64,000 nucleotides of DNA from Himantopus leucocephalus (GCA_003993805.1 RSEF01000002.1:67303879-67367878), one strand, 5' to 3'; positions 23,111 through 38,270 are shown, counted from the stretch's first letter. Notes: generated by a model not told the origin, from the sequence alone. Translations and numbers: made by a program.

Positions 23111-26100
23111 CCTCCAGTTGAAAACAGATGATTTCTTAGGCCTTTCCAGCTGAACCCACCTGCCCATGCTGATCATTCTAACACATTACTCAAGTGATTA
23201 TTTTTATTTAGTGTTTTATTTCAGAACATTCAAACTAAACCAGAGCGCCATACAGAGGATACAACTTTTACAAACTTCACCTTTAAACAGTTTTTGGGAT
23301 GTTTCTGTTGCTTTTGAGAATGAGAACAGAGGAGCATAGACAGGATGGACAACCTAATAAGTATTTCCAGCTTATTAACACGTATGCCCCAAATACCTCA
23401 GCAGACTGAGGGGGAGGTAAGATAATTTCACACATAGCCTTCTTCCTGTTTCTATGGAAATCTGTCTAGATTTGGAAAAGTTGTTAGCCACCAAAGATTG
23501 TGATTTGCAGAAGAGCTTATTACTGAAACTCAAGGTTTGTGAGGTGCTGTGCACTTGCTGTAACCTTCACTCATTCCCAGAAGGAGCCAAATGGACCAGA
23601 TGCCTAAGACAGACTTTCAGCCCTTTAGCCTAAGGAAAAATGCGTCAGACTTGGTATCAGAACATCATGAGGTCAGAATTAACTCTGATCAGAAGGCAGA
23701 AATTTTTTTTTTTTTATTTTATAAGCCTTTTTCCTCTGCAAAGCCAACTTTACTATCTCACTGCCCCTAAAAGGAGACAAGTAGCAGCTTCTAGATCCTA
23801 CTGAAGAGTTGACTGAGGCGTCCACAGGATTAGTTCTAGCAACACTAAGAAAAACACTGAGAGACCGTGCAAACGATCCACATTTTTGCAGCATTACTTG
23901 TCCTGAGTTCAGAAACACAAGTGCTTGTAGCGAACAGTTGTGGTGTTGTGTTTTTTTTAATTAATATTAAGAAAATATGAGTTAACAAAGCTACAAAATG
24001 CCAGACTGTGGACTGCATGCACAATCTTCATTGAATCCTTACGGGACACATCATGTGAGGATACAGGGAACGCACAAAAGCAGCACTGTGTCCTCCCGTG
24101 CTTCTCTGTGGCTACACATCTATTGATGTTTAATTTCCACACAATAAAAGAACTTGCATTGACTGCAAAACTAGCTTGCATTTCCTGATATTAGGATCAA
24201 GCTCAGACACAAAGCACACATAGACACAATTCAGTGCATAACTCCTGATCCACAGATGAGAACATAACTACCAAAAACTGTGTGCTTTCTTAAACAGTTA
24301 AGACAGTAAATGTTGCTGCAGTCTATACATGCAATGCTCCTCTTATCTTCCCCATGATACTGTACTGTTCCCACAACTGCAAGTTTCATCATACAAACAC
24401 AGGAGACATTAAAATGTAAGAAGGCAGCCAGGCATGAGATTCCAGCAGTTAAAAATAACTAAGGCCACAAGATTAATTTTCTAGCTGAATCTCTATCCTT
24501 CACTGATATCACAAAGCCTGTTATTTTTGTAATAATATGAGCAGACAGCACTGCTGGTACTGACTTTGGAATTTCTTGGCTCTTAACAGCTCGTCTGACT
24601 CGCACTCTTAGCTAGATGAGGGATGGCAGCCTTGAGAAGTGTATAGCAGGTATAGAAAAAAAATATATACGTATTATACATATATTGCCTTACTCTGAAA
24701 GCCATATTTTTCTGTTCCAGCTGGCAACTTTTGGTGGTGCTCTAGCCACCAGGAGAAGGTGGAATTCTGAACTGATCCCTCAATACAAGCACTCTGACTT
24801 TAAGATCTTTTAAACATATGCAGTTGCTGATCAGGACCACATCTTTTGGTAGGTAACACAGGAAGTACAACAGCTTTCCAAGGCAAAGGAATTGCCTATA
24901 TTGGCCCCCCTACTCCACTCCAAGTCTCACTCTGCATTTTGGTTCACCTGGACTTTAATGCAGACTCAAGTAATTTTCTCCCCTAGAGAGAGAAAGGGGT
25001 CAGCCAAGCAGAACTATATTGCCACCTCCTACACGTAATTAGGCCAGGGCTATAACAGTAAGAACACGTACAGACTGAATTACCTGTGCCTGGGAATATA
25101 TTCAAATCCTAGAGCTGCAGAACAGCGAATACAGCATAAGGCAGTATGCTGGTACCCTACATAAGGTGTAGCAGAATCGCTTCACACTAACAAAGTCAGA
25201 GACAGGAACAAGCAGTGTCGTGAAAGCAGCCAGGGAGCAATGCCAGACAGCAGAAACATCCAGAAGAGCGAGGGCCCTGAATGCTGGGCCCAGCCACACA
25301 AGCATTGGTGGGAAAGGCAAACGGGCTTCTCACCTCCTTGCCCTTCTGGTCATTAGCACAGCTAGGCAACAGACCAAAAGAAATACTGAAACAGCATCTG
25401 AAACTCAAGCCACAGCTAAAGCAAAACCCCTATTTTTGAACTGACAGCATCTCTTATAAAAAGCAGAATGGCTGACTAAATGAACACACTACTGATCTGG
25501 CAGTAGTACACTTAATGAAAGTGTCTATACACACACACACATACATGTCAATGCTTCTATTAGACGTAATACAAGACAATCCTTCAGGGAATCCATCCCT
25601 CATGAAGAATTCAAATTAGTTATTTCATCAGCTGTTGTACGTGCATTAGTACCTAAGCCAGTTAGCTGACAGCTGAGCATTAACACTGTATTAATACCGC
25701 AGAAGAAAGAAAAATAGAACTTCATGACAGTAGAATTTGTCCCTAATAGCACAGAGAAAAATTCAGGACATGTGAGGGCACTAGTTCTAACATTAACAGG
25801 TACTGTATGAACACACGTCATCAAAACAGCCACAGGTTAGGCATCAAAATAAAGGGGATCATTTTCAAGCCCTTCAGCAGATGTGGAAGATACCAGAGTC
25901 ATCAATGCCTATGACCTGTGCAAAGTCACCTTCCTCTCTCACGCCATTTTCTAACAATAGGTACGTATACTTGAAAACAAACCAGGACTACTGTTGGAAA
26001 GTTATTGCTGCTACAGGATATAGCTATAACTGCAAACGTCTCTGCTTTATTCAGAAGGGCTCCCACAGGTCTTGTTGAAGGCTGACATTAGATTGGCATT

Positions 26101-26400
26101 ACACCTAACTCTAAATCAATTTCCTCAGTCAAGTTCAGGGCACAAACAGCAAGTTAATGGTGTGTGGAGAGAGCAAACACCAGTGGAAATCCTAAAGGTG
26201 AGATGCTTAGCAGGCGTTTATAGTGTCAAGGATTATTTATAGGGAAGAAAAAAAATATTTTAAAAAACCCAATGAATGGTGGAACTGCTCTGCTGAGAAA
26301 CTAAAACACTGTTATTAGTGTCAGGATTTACAACATATTATGGCATAAAATAATAAGTGGAAAACAGTCAGAATAATTCAGAATTATTACTACTTCATTT
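23111..26400. other. No recognised gene; AT-rich
   Basis: This is unique AT-rich sequence between two CR1 copies. It includes a short CA repeat near 25530 and a T-run near 23703. No exon was recognised. Confidence 0.5.
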
Positions 26401-26401
26401 G

Positions 26402-28282
26402 CAGGTCCTGAGGGAACCGGCAGATGAAGTTGCTAAGCCACTTTCCATTATATTTGAAAAGTCACGGCAATCAGGTGAAGTTCCCACTGACTGGAAAAGG
26501 GGAAACATAATCCCCATTTTTAAAAAGGGAAAAAAGGAAGACCCAGGGAACTACAGGCCAGTCAGTCTCAGCTTTGTGCCCAGCAAGATCACGAAGCAGA
26601 TACTCCTGGAAACTATACTAAGGCACATGGAAAATAAGGAAGTGGTTAGTGACAACCAACATGGCTTCACTAAGGTCAAACTGTGCCTGACAAATTTGGT
26701 GATCTTCTATGACGGCATTACACTGTTGGTGGATAAGGGGAGAGCAACAGATGTCATCTACCTGGACTTCTGCAAAGCATTTGACACTATCCCGCATGAC
26801 ATACTTGTCTCTAAATTGGAGAGACATGGATTTGACTGATGGACCACTAAGTGGATAAGGAACTGGCTGGATGGTGGCACTCAAAGAGTTGTAGTCAACA
26901 GCTCCATGTCCAAGTGGCGACCAGTGAGAAGTGGCGTTCCTGAGGGGTCGGTACTGTGACCGGTGCTGTTTTACATTTTTGGTGGTGACACGGACAGTGG
27001 GATCAAGTGCACCCTCAGCAAGTTTNNNNNNNNNNNNNNNNNNNNNNNNNNNNNNNNNNNNNNNNNNNNNNNNNNNNNNNNNNNNNNNNNNNNNNNNNNN
27101 NNNNNNNNNNNNNNNNNNNNNNNNNNNNNNNNNNNNNNNNNNNNNNNNNNNNNNNNNNNNNNNNNNNNNNNNNNNNNNNNNNNNNNNNNNNNNNNNNNNN
27201 NNNNNNNNNNNNNNNNNNNNNNNNNNNNNNNNNNNNNNNNNNNNNNNNNNNNNNNNNNNNNNNNNNNNNNNNNNNNNNNNNNNNNNNNNNNNNNNNNNNN
27301 NNNNNNNNNNNNNNNNNNNNNNNNNNNNNNNNNNNNNNNNNNNNNNNNNNNNNNNNNNNNNNNNNNNNNNNNNNNNNNNNNNNNNNNNNNNNNNNNNNNN
27401 NNNNNNNNNNNNNNNNNNNNNNNNNNNNNNNNNNNNNNNNNNNNNNNNNNNNNNNNNNNNNNNNNNNNNNNNNNNNNNNNNNNNNNNNNNNNNNNNNNNN
27501 NNNNNNNNNNNNNNNNNNNNNNNNNNNNNNNNNNNNNNNNNNNNNNNNNNNNNNNNNNNNNNNNNNNNNNNNNNNNNNNNNNNNNNNNNNNNNNNNNNNN
27601 NNNNNNNNNNNNNNNNNNNNNNNNNNNNNNNNNNNNNNNNNNNNNNNNNNNNNNNNNNNNNNNNNNNNNNNNNNNNNNNNNNNNNNNNNNNNNNNNNNNN
27701 NNNNNNNNNNNNNNNNNNNNNNNNNNNNNNNNNNNNNNNNNNNNNNNNNNNNNNNNNNNNNNNNNNNNNNNNNNNNNNNNNNNNNNNNNNNNNNNNNNNN
27801 NNNNNNNNNNNNNNNNNNNNNNNNNNNNNNNNNNNNNNNNNNNNNNNNNNNNNNNNNNNNNNNNNNNNNNNNNNNNNNNNNNNNNNNNNNNNNNNNNNNN
27901 NNNNNNNNNNNNNNNNNNNNNNNNNNNNNNNNNNNNNNNNNNNNNNNNNNNNNNNNNNNNNNNNNNNNNNNNNNNNNNNNNNNNNNNNNNNNNNNNNNNN
28001 NNNNNNNNNNNNNNNNNNNNNNNNNATTCCATCTCAATATGAGGAAAAACTTCTTTACTGTGAGGGTGACAAAGCACTGGAACAGGCTGCCCAGAGACGT
28101 TGTGGAGCTTCCTTCTCTGGAGATCTTGAAAACCTGTCTGGATGCGTTCCTGTGCAACCTGCTCTAAGTGAACCTGCTTTGGCAGGGGGGTTGGACTAGA
28201 TGATCTCTAGAGGTCATTTCCAACCCCTACCATTCTGTCATTCTGNCTACCATTCTGTCATTCTGTGATTCTGTGATTCTTT
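26402..28282 (+). mobile_element. CR1 LINE spanning a 1000-N gap
   Basis: This is a CR1 copy in plus orientation interrupted by the gap 27026-28025. Left of the gap are reverse-transcriptase remnants (a [20 protein letters not shown] block, then [16 protein letters not shown], then sequence up to the C-T-L-S-K-F residues that precede the catalytic aspartates). Right of the gap is the 3' region (FHLNMRKNFFTVRVTKHWN, then the GGTTGGACTAGATGATCTCTAG block), ending in the ATTCTGTG-type octamer tail at about 28282. A single N at 28246 separates two copies of CTACCATTCTGTCATTCTG, another unmerged overlap. The left end is truncated. It is a dead copy. Confidence 0.93.
27026..28025. other. Assembly gap (exactly 1000 N)
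   Basis: One thousand Ns form a placeholder-sized gap inside a CR1 element. By comparison with the copy at 21893-23110, about 600 bases would be expected between the flanking CR1 positions. Confidence 0.97.
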
Positions 28283-31200
28283 TTTTGTGCAGGATTAGAA
28301 CACTAAACACTTAATAAAAAATGCATTTGCAGGCTATTAAATTAAAGAATATAACATCTCTGTGTTTTACTTAGGCAAAAAGGGCATACCTTTTTGCATA
28401 ATGGCAGAGGAAGAAGTACCATAGTATTCAAAGCCAACAGTGATGTGTAACCTCAAGGAACAATAATACACAAATCCTATGTAATTTGATGGAAGATAAG
28501 ACAAATAAAATATTAGAGAAATCTATATCCTTTTATAAATCTTAGTCTACAGATTTTAGTCTACAGATTTTATTAGAGAGTATTTTTCCTCTGTTTATGC
28601 ATTTATGATTAAGGTTTTCCATAACTATAAGTTTTGTTATGGTTAACAAACAAAAAATTCTTATGTGCTGACACAAACGGTGTATGTAAAAAAAAAATAA
28701 ATCTATACGCCAGCTATTAGAGACGTGTTAGACATTTATATAGTGTTTGAATTTTCAAATATCAACCTCAGAACAATTGGTATATGAAATTCCATGGGGT
28801 AAATCAAAACAAAACCTAAATACGACAAACTAAAAAATTAAGCAATCAGGGTCAACAAATAAAGTAATGTGAAAGAGAACCAAGGTAAGGCTTGGAAGCA
28901 ATCTTTGAGGCAAATGAGGAATTGGCGTCCTGAAAGATCTTTAGCTGACAGAGCAATTCTGGGAAGCTGTCCAAAATGGATCCATGTTATCAGGATTTAC
29001 GGAGTACTGTGTATGGGCTCCTCACTCAGTTCAGTCAATTCATTTGAGTCTTTGTGTCAATAGAACAACAAAGGTGCATTGCAACCAACAGAGCCACTTT
29101 TTCATGCAGTGATATCGTATGTTCACCAGGCATGAAAATACCAGCCTGAAGACCAAACAAGTTTTCTATGATTGTGTTAATTGTGGTTTTAGAAGGAGAA
29201 GTACAAAACAAAAAAATACAACTGATATGACTTCAACAGGCATATGTGGTCATGTTCAATTTTGTGGACAGCCAAAGCATGATTTAGGCAACTAACAAAT
29301 CCAAATAGATGTCTAAATGTCTCTAGCCTGTGCTTCTGAGTCTAGCAGTTGTGCATATTGCATACAGTTTCTCCTTGAACTGTTATATTAAGTCAAGTTA
29401 CTTCATGCTGTATAAAAATAATTCACTCTGGTCCTTCAGGATATACAGGTAGCTTGTGGTACAGGTATGCTTTGGAAGGCAAGGCTTGATTTTTTGTTGT
29501 TGTTGTTTCTGTTATTGCTGTGCTGTTGGTATTATTTTTATTAATAAAAAATATCTGTCAGACATGAACAACAGAACTCTCTTTTCTGGCTTCTTAAGAA
29601 GCATAGTGAAAGTTTTGTCTAAAATGTTTGTCAGAGATCTACTGACATTGTTGGAACTATGACCAGAGATTCCCCACTTTCATCCATACACAAAAGGAAA
29701 TGTGGGAGCAACTGTGGCTTCTACTTGGTTGGCCTGTACACTTCAGCTAAAGGTGAATGTTAATGTGACATGTATCTAACATCACTGGTAGCTCTTATTT
29801 CCGCAGTGACCCAAGGAATTAACTGATGTGTACCTTTTGCTTTAGTTCTGTAAAGCTTAAATAGATGCAGTTCTCTCATTTCTTGTTCCAGTTTTGGCTC
29901 TTTGGTTCGATTTTGGATTTTTTTGTGTGATAACTAAGTCAGATTGTAATGCACATGCACATACATGTTACGACACACATTCCTTGTAGTAGAGTAATAT
30001 ACCTATTAATATTCAAATAATGCTCGTTGCTGGGTACAAGAATCTCATTTTTAGAAGTATCAGCTGTGGAGAGAATGGAGAGATAAAGGAGTATTCTGCA
30101 TAATACCTTACAACTGAGATAGCAATTTTTACCAAATCGTAGATATTATAACATCCTGAATCTCAAGATGCTTCTTAAAATTTTAGTGACTGATATGAAA
30201 ATTGCGTTTGGATAATGCAATAATGGGCAGATACATGCCTGCCTTTAAGACTATGTACTCTAATATTGGCAGCTGTCTGACAACTTGGAATCAGCATTAT
30301 AAACAGATGCATATAGTGTAGTTATGGTTACTGAATCTTTTTTTCTTTTTCTAACAAGCTACCAGGTAAGTAGGTTGCCTAGTAGGTTGCCTTACTTGTT
30401 TCTAAATGGGATAGTCATGTTCTATCCTTCCTGCATGATTCTTTGCATGCATTAATTAATCATGTGAAATTATCAGTAAGGATGCAAATGATGTCTTTAC
30501 TGTTAGAACTGCTGGAAATCCTACAGAGTGCAGACTGAGGAGGAAAGTGAAGGAAACAAGTTGCTATAATCAAATAGTAATTGACTGTTAAAGAGACATG
30601 TTAATAGTTCTATGCAAATCAAATAACTAAATGTCCTTTAACTCGCTTAAACAGAAGGAATGGTCTCATGGCTAAGTAGTAGAATGGAAAACTGGTAGCC
30701 TGTGTCTTGCATCTTTCATTGCTATAAAGGCAAAAATACCAAACCCAGCGGTGTAGCAGTGGTGGTTATAGGAAAGAAAAAAACTGAAGTGCTTCTTCAT
30801 TAAAGTCTCTGACTATCTTTGAAGATGTTACTAGAGTTGTGGAAACAGAGCCAACAGACTTTGTGCTGTGCAGTGGTGAACCCAGAAAGGCTGTACTACG
30901 TGGAACAGTTTTGCATTAAATACGCAAATTTCACCACAGTAATCGATATGCTATGGAAATGTCACAAAAGAAAGCTTCTGGAACATGGATACAATTCCAG
31001 AGGACACTTGATCAAGAATTTATGCAGAATTTATACAGTAATAAAAAAACACACAGAACTTTCAGTATATTTTTTCTTATTAAATGTGACTACTCTTCTG
31101 TTCTGGTGAGCAATGCTCAATATAGTCTCCCAGTATTGTGAAAAGCATATAAATGGTTATTCCTGCCTCCTTAAAGATAATTGAATATCTTTTTCTCTCT

Positions 31201-34200
31201 TTTTCTTTTATGTGAGGGCATAAGCAATTAAGATATTGTCTAAGGATACAGGAAATCTGATTAACAGATCAAAAAGACCATCTGTGGAGATTGGGTTTAA
31301 CACCAGGGGGTAATTCTCCTCTCCACAATGCTTATGTAAATCAACTTAATCCAGGAGGCTGAATGAATTTACTCTGAAAGATGGCTTTCCTTATTTGTAA
31401 ATATGTATTTTCAGAAAATGTGTTGTTGAATATTATTCAAGGCTGTGATTCAGACTATTTCCATATATAACTAAATCATCTTACAGGTAGAGAATGAGTC
31501 AGTGTTGCAAACACAAGGGAGAACTACATCAGAACTAGTAAATAAAAAACTAGAACAAGTAAATTTTCTTACTGAAATATCTTGCAGTGGGATCTGTAAG
31601 TAACATTTCTGATAAGTGGATTTTGCTTTCTGGTTTTTTTTTATTACTTTTTTCTTTAGTTCTTTAGTGTTCTTTTTTCAACTTGAGTTTGAGTGCTGCA
31701 TATCTTGATGGAGATGCCTCCTTGAAGCTAATAGACCATAGATGTTGCAGGTTGCCTATAAGTACATAGTTCTGTGGCGTCACTAATTATATTTCTACTT
31801 GATAAACTAATGCTTTTTTGGGTCATTCTAATGTATTCCTATTTACAAGAATGTTTTTTTGACTGCGTGACTTTTTGATCAGATATATTGTGCATTAAAT
31901 CTATGTATGTCATGCACATATCTCTACCTGACCAAATTATTTTAGTAGTAGTTCAAATGTATTTCTAATTAACAACCTGTTGAGTTTCCTTCAACATTTC
32001 TAATAAATGGATAACTTTCTAAAGAAATGTAAGTTTTTCAGTTCTGGGTTGATACCCTTATAGAATGTTTTTAGCTCTATGTTATTAATATCAAGTCTGT
32101 GGTTAAGTATTTGCAAAGTTACAAACTGAAGGACACTTATACACAGAAATATGAATAATTAAAAATAGGGTGTACCTTATTTGCTGTGCACCAGTAAATT
32201 TCTTAATTCATGCTCTTACCATCTGAGTTAGTATAGCCTGCAATGGAAGCAGATCTTCAGATCTTGCATGGAGGGCTATATATCATAGGAAGTGACAAAA
32301 GAGAGGTAATTCTTAAATAACCTGTAGGACTGTAATTGTTTTGAATCACCTGCCTGTCATTTGACACTCTGCCATAATTTATTCATGCACGTTTAGTCAG
32401 ATGTTATTGCGCAGTTAATGATAGTTGCTTTGAAATTCTCATATGTGTTTAGCCTACAGAAGTCTGGAAACAGGACTAGCCATACTTTCACAAGAAGTTC
32501 TGTTGTGTTCTGGTGAAGCTACTCAAACATGTAAATATTAACAGAATTAGAGCTTGAAATAGAATTTCTTTTCAGACATTAAATGTTTGTCTAATAGCTA
32601 AGGGTATACAGAAAGTGTTGCAGTTAAAAAGTCTGTAGAGAGGTGGTTCTGCTGCTTGCTGCATCTTTTGTATTAACAATGAAATTATATTAGTATTTAG
32701 CTTTTACCGTGTTTATTTGTTTACCTCTGTGTTCTGTTTAGTGTAGATGAATAGACTATTTTAACAGCAAACAATTAGCAAATGATGCTTATTTACAAGG
32801 TACTTCTTGCTCCTTGACCAAATATACATCAGAAAGCAAAGATTGTTCAAAAGAAGGTCATGGGAACTCAGAGAAACTAGCTGTCTGGACTTACCTCTTC
32901 TTAACTTGTAGTGGTGACTTTCCCTCTCTTCCCTTCTCTCTCTCTTTCTCTGGAAGTGGTTTCTGTGGCCCGTAAGAGAACCATTAAGTCTTGAAGTGGA
33001 ATTAGTATGCTTCATGGGTGTCTAATATTATAAGAATATTAGCAGTAGTGACCAAAAGTCCCATGTCTCACTATAGGAGAAGAACACAGGGCAGTATTTT
33101 GAACTAAATTCTCATACAGAAAGAAATATTAGAAAACCTGATTTGTTCAGTAGTTTTGATGGAATAGCCAGCATTGAATGGCTTGCACTGGAATGTGTAC
33201 TGAAATTCAATGCTACAGGAAAAGATAAAAACCATGTTTCCAGTAGTAATATTTATTACAGTCTCCATAAGTTTCTTTTTAAGGAAACAGCAGTGTGTCG
33301 GCTTCCAAAGATTGATGCTACGCTATGACAGAGAGTGAGCGACAGTTTGTGCTCCAAAGAGTTTACAGTCAAAATATAGGATACAAGCAATGGTAGCAAG
33401 AGAGAGGGCAATAACAGAGTTGAGTACCTGCTGTAGATGTCCTACCCACTACTATACCCACTCACCCATTTTCTTTCTTTATTTTCTTTGTTTTCTTTTT
33501 AAGTGGCAGGGCTAAAACACCACTTTAAAACAGACAACAAGAAAATGTTATGCTCACCTGCTAGAGTACACTGCACAACACAGTGCCATCACAGCCATCG
33601 TCAAAATGCATGTCAATAAATTTGGGAAGAAATAGATAGCAATCCCTACACACACTCCACCACCACTTCACACACAGAAAGTTTACATATAGATGTGAGC
33701 TACAACATTATTCAGCAGATATGAACCAGTAAATCCTTGATAGGAAGGATATTATAAATATCTCTATAATAAGGGATTTCCACCTACTTATAAGTCTATG
33801 TTAAAACTGGTAAAGGTTTTGAAAGGAAAATCCCTAACAAAAACTATTATCAGCATATCTGAAAAGTCTATCCAGTAATGTACACGTGTCAAATGCTAAG
33901 TGATTTAGCATGATATCTCCTGCTTGGAATTAATTGGTTTGATTTTGTGTGTGTGTGTGTTTTTTTGCTGCTGAGAAGGCTGTTTAATTTTATATCTGTT
34001 AACTTGAAGTCAACTGATACAGTAACTTTTCAATGTGATTTGATAACTTCAGAAGAAAATGTGCAGTACCTTTAACTTGGGGTAGAGAGGGGTATTGTCA
34101 ACTGAGGTTTTTCTCTTAGTTAATTCCCTGCACCACAGATCCTGGTTGTTCTTGCTCATGATGATTATAGTACTGCGTCTTAAAAATGCCAAGAAAAAGA

Positions 34201-37200
34201 AAGACTACAGCAATTTCCATTTAGTCAGATTAAAAGCTTGTAACCTAGCACTGGAAGTTACTTGTGAGTCCAGTAGTGTGAAAAAAGCCCGTTCCAGTTG
34301 TAGAATACCCATTTAATATATTTTCTCTCATCTGTCGTGTTAAAGAGGGAGGCTTCTCTGTTAAGATCCAGTTGAAATCTTCACTGTCAGCTTCTTTTAT
34401 GTGACCACAAGGAATTAACTGTAGAACTTAATCTCAGAACATAAACACACGAAGTACCAAGAAATAGTTATAATCCAAAACATGAATAAATAGGTTGTAA
34501 GAAAAAAAATATCTTTTTGTTAGAAAATCACAGTTTTCTGTGTCTCTAGATGTATTTGTACTGTGAAGACACAGCTTGTACAGCTCATTAGATTTGGGCA
34601 ACATGAAACACTTCATAACCATACTTCATGTTGGAAAGAGTTCTTGCAATTCACTTTGTTCTTGTTATGAAATACAGCTCTATATAGGATTTTTTTCGTA
34701 AGTTCATTATTCTCTTTTTCTAGAAAGTCTAAATCACTTCAAAAAATGAGAGTAGGATTTTTACATCATTGAGTCAGTTTCAAAATTTTAGCCCTGTACT
34801 ACAAATATTTACATGTGTATGATTATAACTGGACTATTAATTTTTTTGTATCTCAACATCAGAAATTGAATCAGCAAGTTTTATGCAAAACTGAAAAATA
34901 ATTCCTCTTCAGTGAGGCACAGAATAACCCTCAACTTCTAGTAGTCCTAGGAGGAGCTCAGGAACAGCTATTCAAGCACTTTAACATCTAAAATATACAT
35001 GATTCTTACAAAACCAGCTAAGGGACTAGGGAAACGTAATTTACTTCGGTCACTATGACAAATGCCCTTATACTGGAGATGGTTGCCACCCTCAGCTTTA
35101 ACTATATTGATCACACCACATCAGGAATTCCAAGGTCATTTTTATGTGAAAGAGTTCCAGCAAATTATATTAGTTCAGAGTTGCCTGTAGATTATTGCTT
35201 GAATCTGGGGAAATCATGAAAAAGGGTTAACACTACATTAGAATATATGAGAACTCAAACAAAAACTAATCTCACCTCCTCAGAATGTAATTTAAACCAA
35301 AAATTAATCTGGGCTGCATAGCCCACTTCAAAAATAATTGCATCGCTATTCCCACCAGTTGGTGAATATTTAAATTATTATATTCTAATGTTTAAAACTA
35401 GGATTCACATAAGTTATACAGGATCTTGAGGATGTTTTCTTGAAGCCTGTGTTAGTTATACAGTATGGATATCAACCTGCTTTTTCGTAGGAATCTGCAG
35501 TGTTGACAAGCTACAGACATGAAGACCAAGTAAAAGGTATCTTTCTGAGAAATGAAGGTACGGTGCAGGAGAAATGAGATAGTCATGATTATAAAAAAAA
35601 CCCAGATTTTACATTTAAAAAGGATTCATATGTGCTGTTTCATTTATGTTTAGCTTCTCCCAAATTAGGTTTCTAAGAAGTCCTGTGGCAATTAAATAAA
35701 AGCATATCGTACTAGCAAATGACTTCTCTAAATAAATGTAGGGACATGTTTATCTTCAAATTTACAAGTGATATGTTCATTTTTGTGTGGGCAAATGAGA
35801 GTTTCTTACAGAAAATTACTCCTAATTATCACTACCTGGTGCAACATGGCATGTAGCAGCTGCAAAGATATCCCATATCACCACTGCATGTCTGAAATGT
35901 GTTACATCTAGATTTTGTAGCTATTTCCATACATCACTGCTGAAGTAGAGATTTATGGGTTTTATCATTGAAACTGACTAGTCTGAGTTCCAACCTGCAG
36001 GAAGGTTAGGTTGTTGCTTGTGGTTTTGTTTTTTTGGTGGGTTTTTTCCCCCCAGATTTATTCCTCATTTCTGTCCCAAATATGTATGTGTATTTAAGGG
36101 TGAACATTAGCAATCCTGAAAAGTGGAATGAAAACACTAAAATCTGAAGAGTGCACATTTTTCTTGGTAGTGGGTTTGGTTTTTTTTGGTTATTCTGCAT
36201 GTCCACCCCCCAGCCCCAGTTTCTCCTACATTACAGTTTCTGTGTCTTAAAACCGTATGGGATAATTCTGCCAGATTGGACTTTGCTGCTGTGAAATGTT
36301 GGTGATTGCAAGGTAGGCTATTTTACGATAAGTCATACAGATTAAAACTTTATACTTGAGCACAATATGTGTCATGAAAATTTATTATAATAATAGTCTT
36401 TATTAAAAGTAGTTATTCATTTTTCTGATCCTTTAGCCTACATCTAGTCTTTATGCAGATACTGACGTACAGAGTTCCTCCCTAGGGGAAAAAAAAAAAA
36501 AGACTGACCAAATTTACCACTTCAGTCAAGTTACTGAGAATTCTATTTATGTCATTTTAAACTTCACCTTTACATCCAGGATACTAGGGTTAAACTGAAA
36601 GACAAAACTACAAGAGGTTTTTCCTAATGCTATTCAGTTTCTTCTAGTCATTAAAATTCAATCTTCTTCTATTCATTAAAATTACATCTTTAACACATGC
36701 CCTTGTTATTCACATCTTCTAATATTATTCACAACACCCACCCAATTACCCATACTTAGCAAATCTAAATGAAATCAATATCTATCAAATGGAATCATGC
36801 TCTTCCTGCACTTTATTTCTCAGTCTTAATCAAATTATTTTTATTCCTCCTGTAAGAGCAACATTATTATGCACTTTCAGTACCTTTATTAACAGTAGTT
36901 CTGAACCTACAGAAATTTCTTCCTACATGTGCGTTCTAAAAATGCTCTCAGTAAGTTCAGGTTAGTCAAGTTGTCACCTAAACCCACTTCTTCATACTAA
37001 AGCAGATAGATGATATCCCATAGAAGAAAATTGGTGAACTTCTATCTATAGAACCAGTCTATCCTGTTTCTAGCCTCTTTGCTAACAGATTTACTATGTA
37101 TGGCTGAGCATTCTTACCCTCCTTGCAAGAATCATTATTAAAAAGACCAGTTTATGCTCTCCTCTGTGTAATTAGGCCAAGTGATTTCAAAAGGAAGAGG

Positions 37201-38270
37201 GCAAAGGAATCAGTGCCCTGATCTTGCACAACACAGTAGGATCTCTGCCAGCTTGTGCTGTGCTTTATGTGCAGCAACATACCTCCTAGTCTAGCCAGCC
37301 TACATGAGCAAGATGGCTTTATTGCCAGAGAATTGTCTGGAACCATGTGCTTTGCTTTCCCTGACCACATCATCCAAATGGACAGATCTGTTAAGAGTGG
37401 GATTTGCCCCAATAAGTTTTATCATTAATCTTATGCTTCATCTATCTGGCTAAAATTCTCATTTACCAATGTGACCTTTCTGAATGACTGTCTGAAAAAG
37501 AAATATCGAGAAAGATTATTTTCCTCTATGTCTTATTGTCACCAACCTCTCTTAACTGATATTTTTTTCACTTCCTACAAAGTAAAAAATAGGAACAGAC
37601 CTTTTCAAAGGAGACGATAGTTACATAGAAACAACTGATCACCAATGAGCTCTCAAAGGATCCTGTTGGGGAAAGGAAACAAAAACGTTTGCATAAGTTT
37701 GAAAAGAGAAGAGAAACACATATGTTCACTTCTGATACATTTGCATTGACATGCAGCAGTCATTTAACTTATCTATGTGGTGAGATAAATTTCCTTTTTA
37801 GTTCTGACTGTAAAGCATAAAAGCGATATGTAAAGGTAAGTAGTTTGCTTGTATTTGTTTTAGCTAATTTTTGCTGAATTTGGGTATTTTTTTGCTTTGT
37901 TTTGTGGGATTTTTTTACAAATATTCATAAGTTATACAGAATTGGCAGAATGATGAAGCAGACAGATTGGACTTGATTGTTAAGATCCTTAATTCAGCAA
38001 AGCAATTGAGGATATGTTTACTTACACAGCAGAAAAAATCCTACGTGTGGTAAGAATTAAGTTTTCCAAGGCAAAGAACACTTTATTAGTCCTCTCATAC
38101 ATGTATAACTGCCAAACCATTTGGGCTAAGGAGACTGAGGTTATGCTCTCTGAAGGCTTTCTTACAGGAGTCACTAATGTTTCATCAAGTCATTACTGAG
38201 CACCCATCTCAAGAAATTTTGGGTCCTGGCTGTATCAGTTTGTAGCTGTAATAATACTATTTCATTTGAC
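28283..38270. other. Gene-poor AT-rich stretch
   Basis: About 10 kb is without a recognisable exon on either strand. I looked for MRS2 exons 3-11 on the minus strand (the conserved Glu-Leu-Tyr-Gln-Glu-Leu and Gly-Met-Asn regions) and for GPLD1, ALDH5A1 and TDP2, and saw none. It contains small tandem duplications at about 28535-28570 and 30365-30390, a TG repeat at about 33947-33960, and many A- or T-runs. Confidence 0.5.

Noticed and set aside
26931..28199. Very long open frames across the N gaps (also at 40028-41246 and 57146-58438)
   Set aside because: They are made almost entirely of unknown residues. They are artefacts of translating N.
28283..38270. Search for MRS2 exons 3-11, GPLD1, ALDH5A1 or TDP2
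   Set aside because: No open stretch with the expected conserved residues and splice sites was seen on either strand. Short exons could have been missed by eye.
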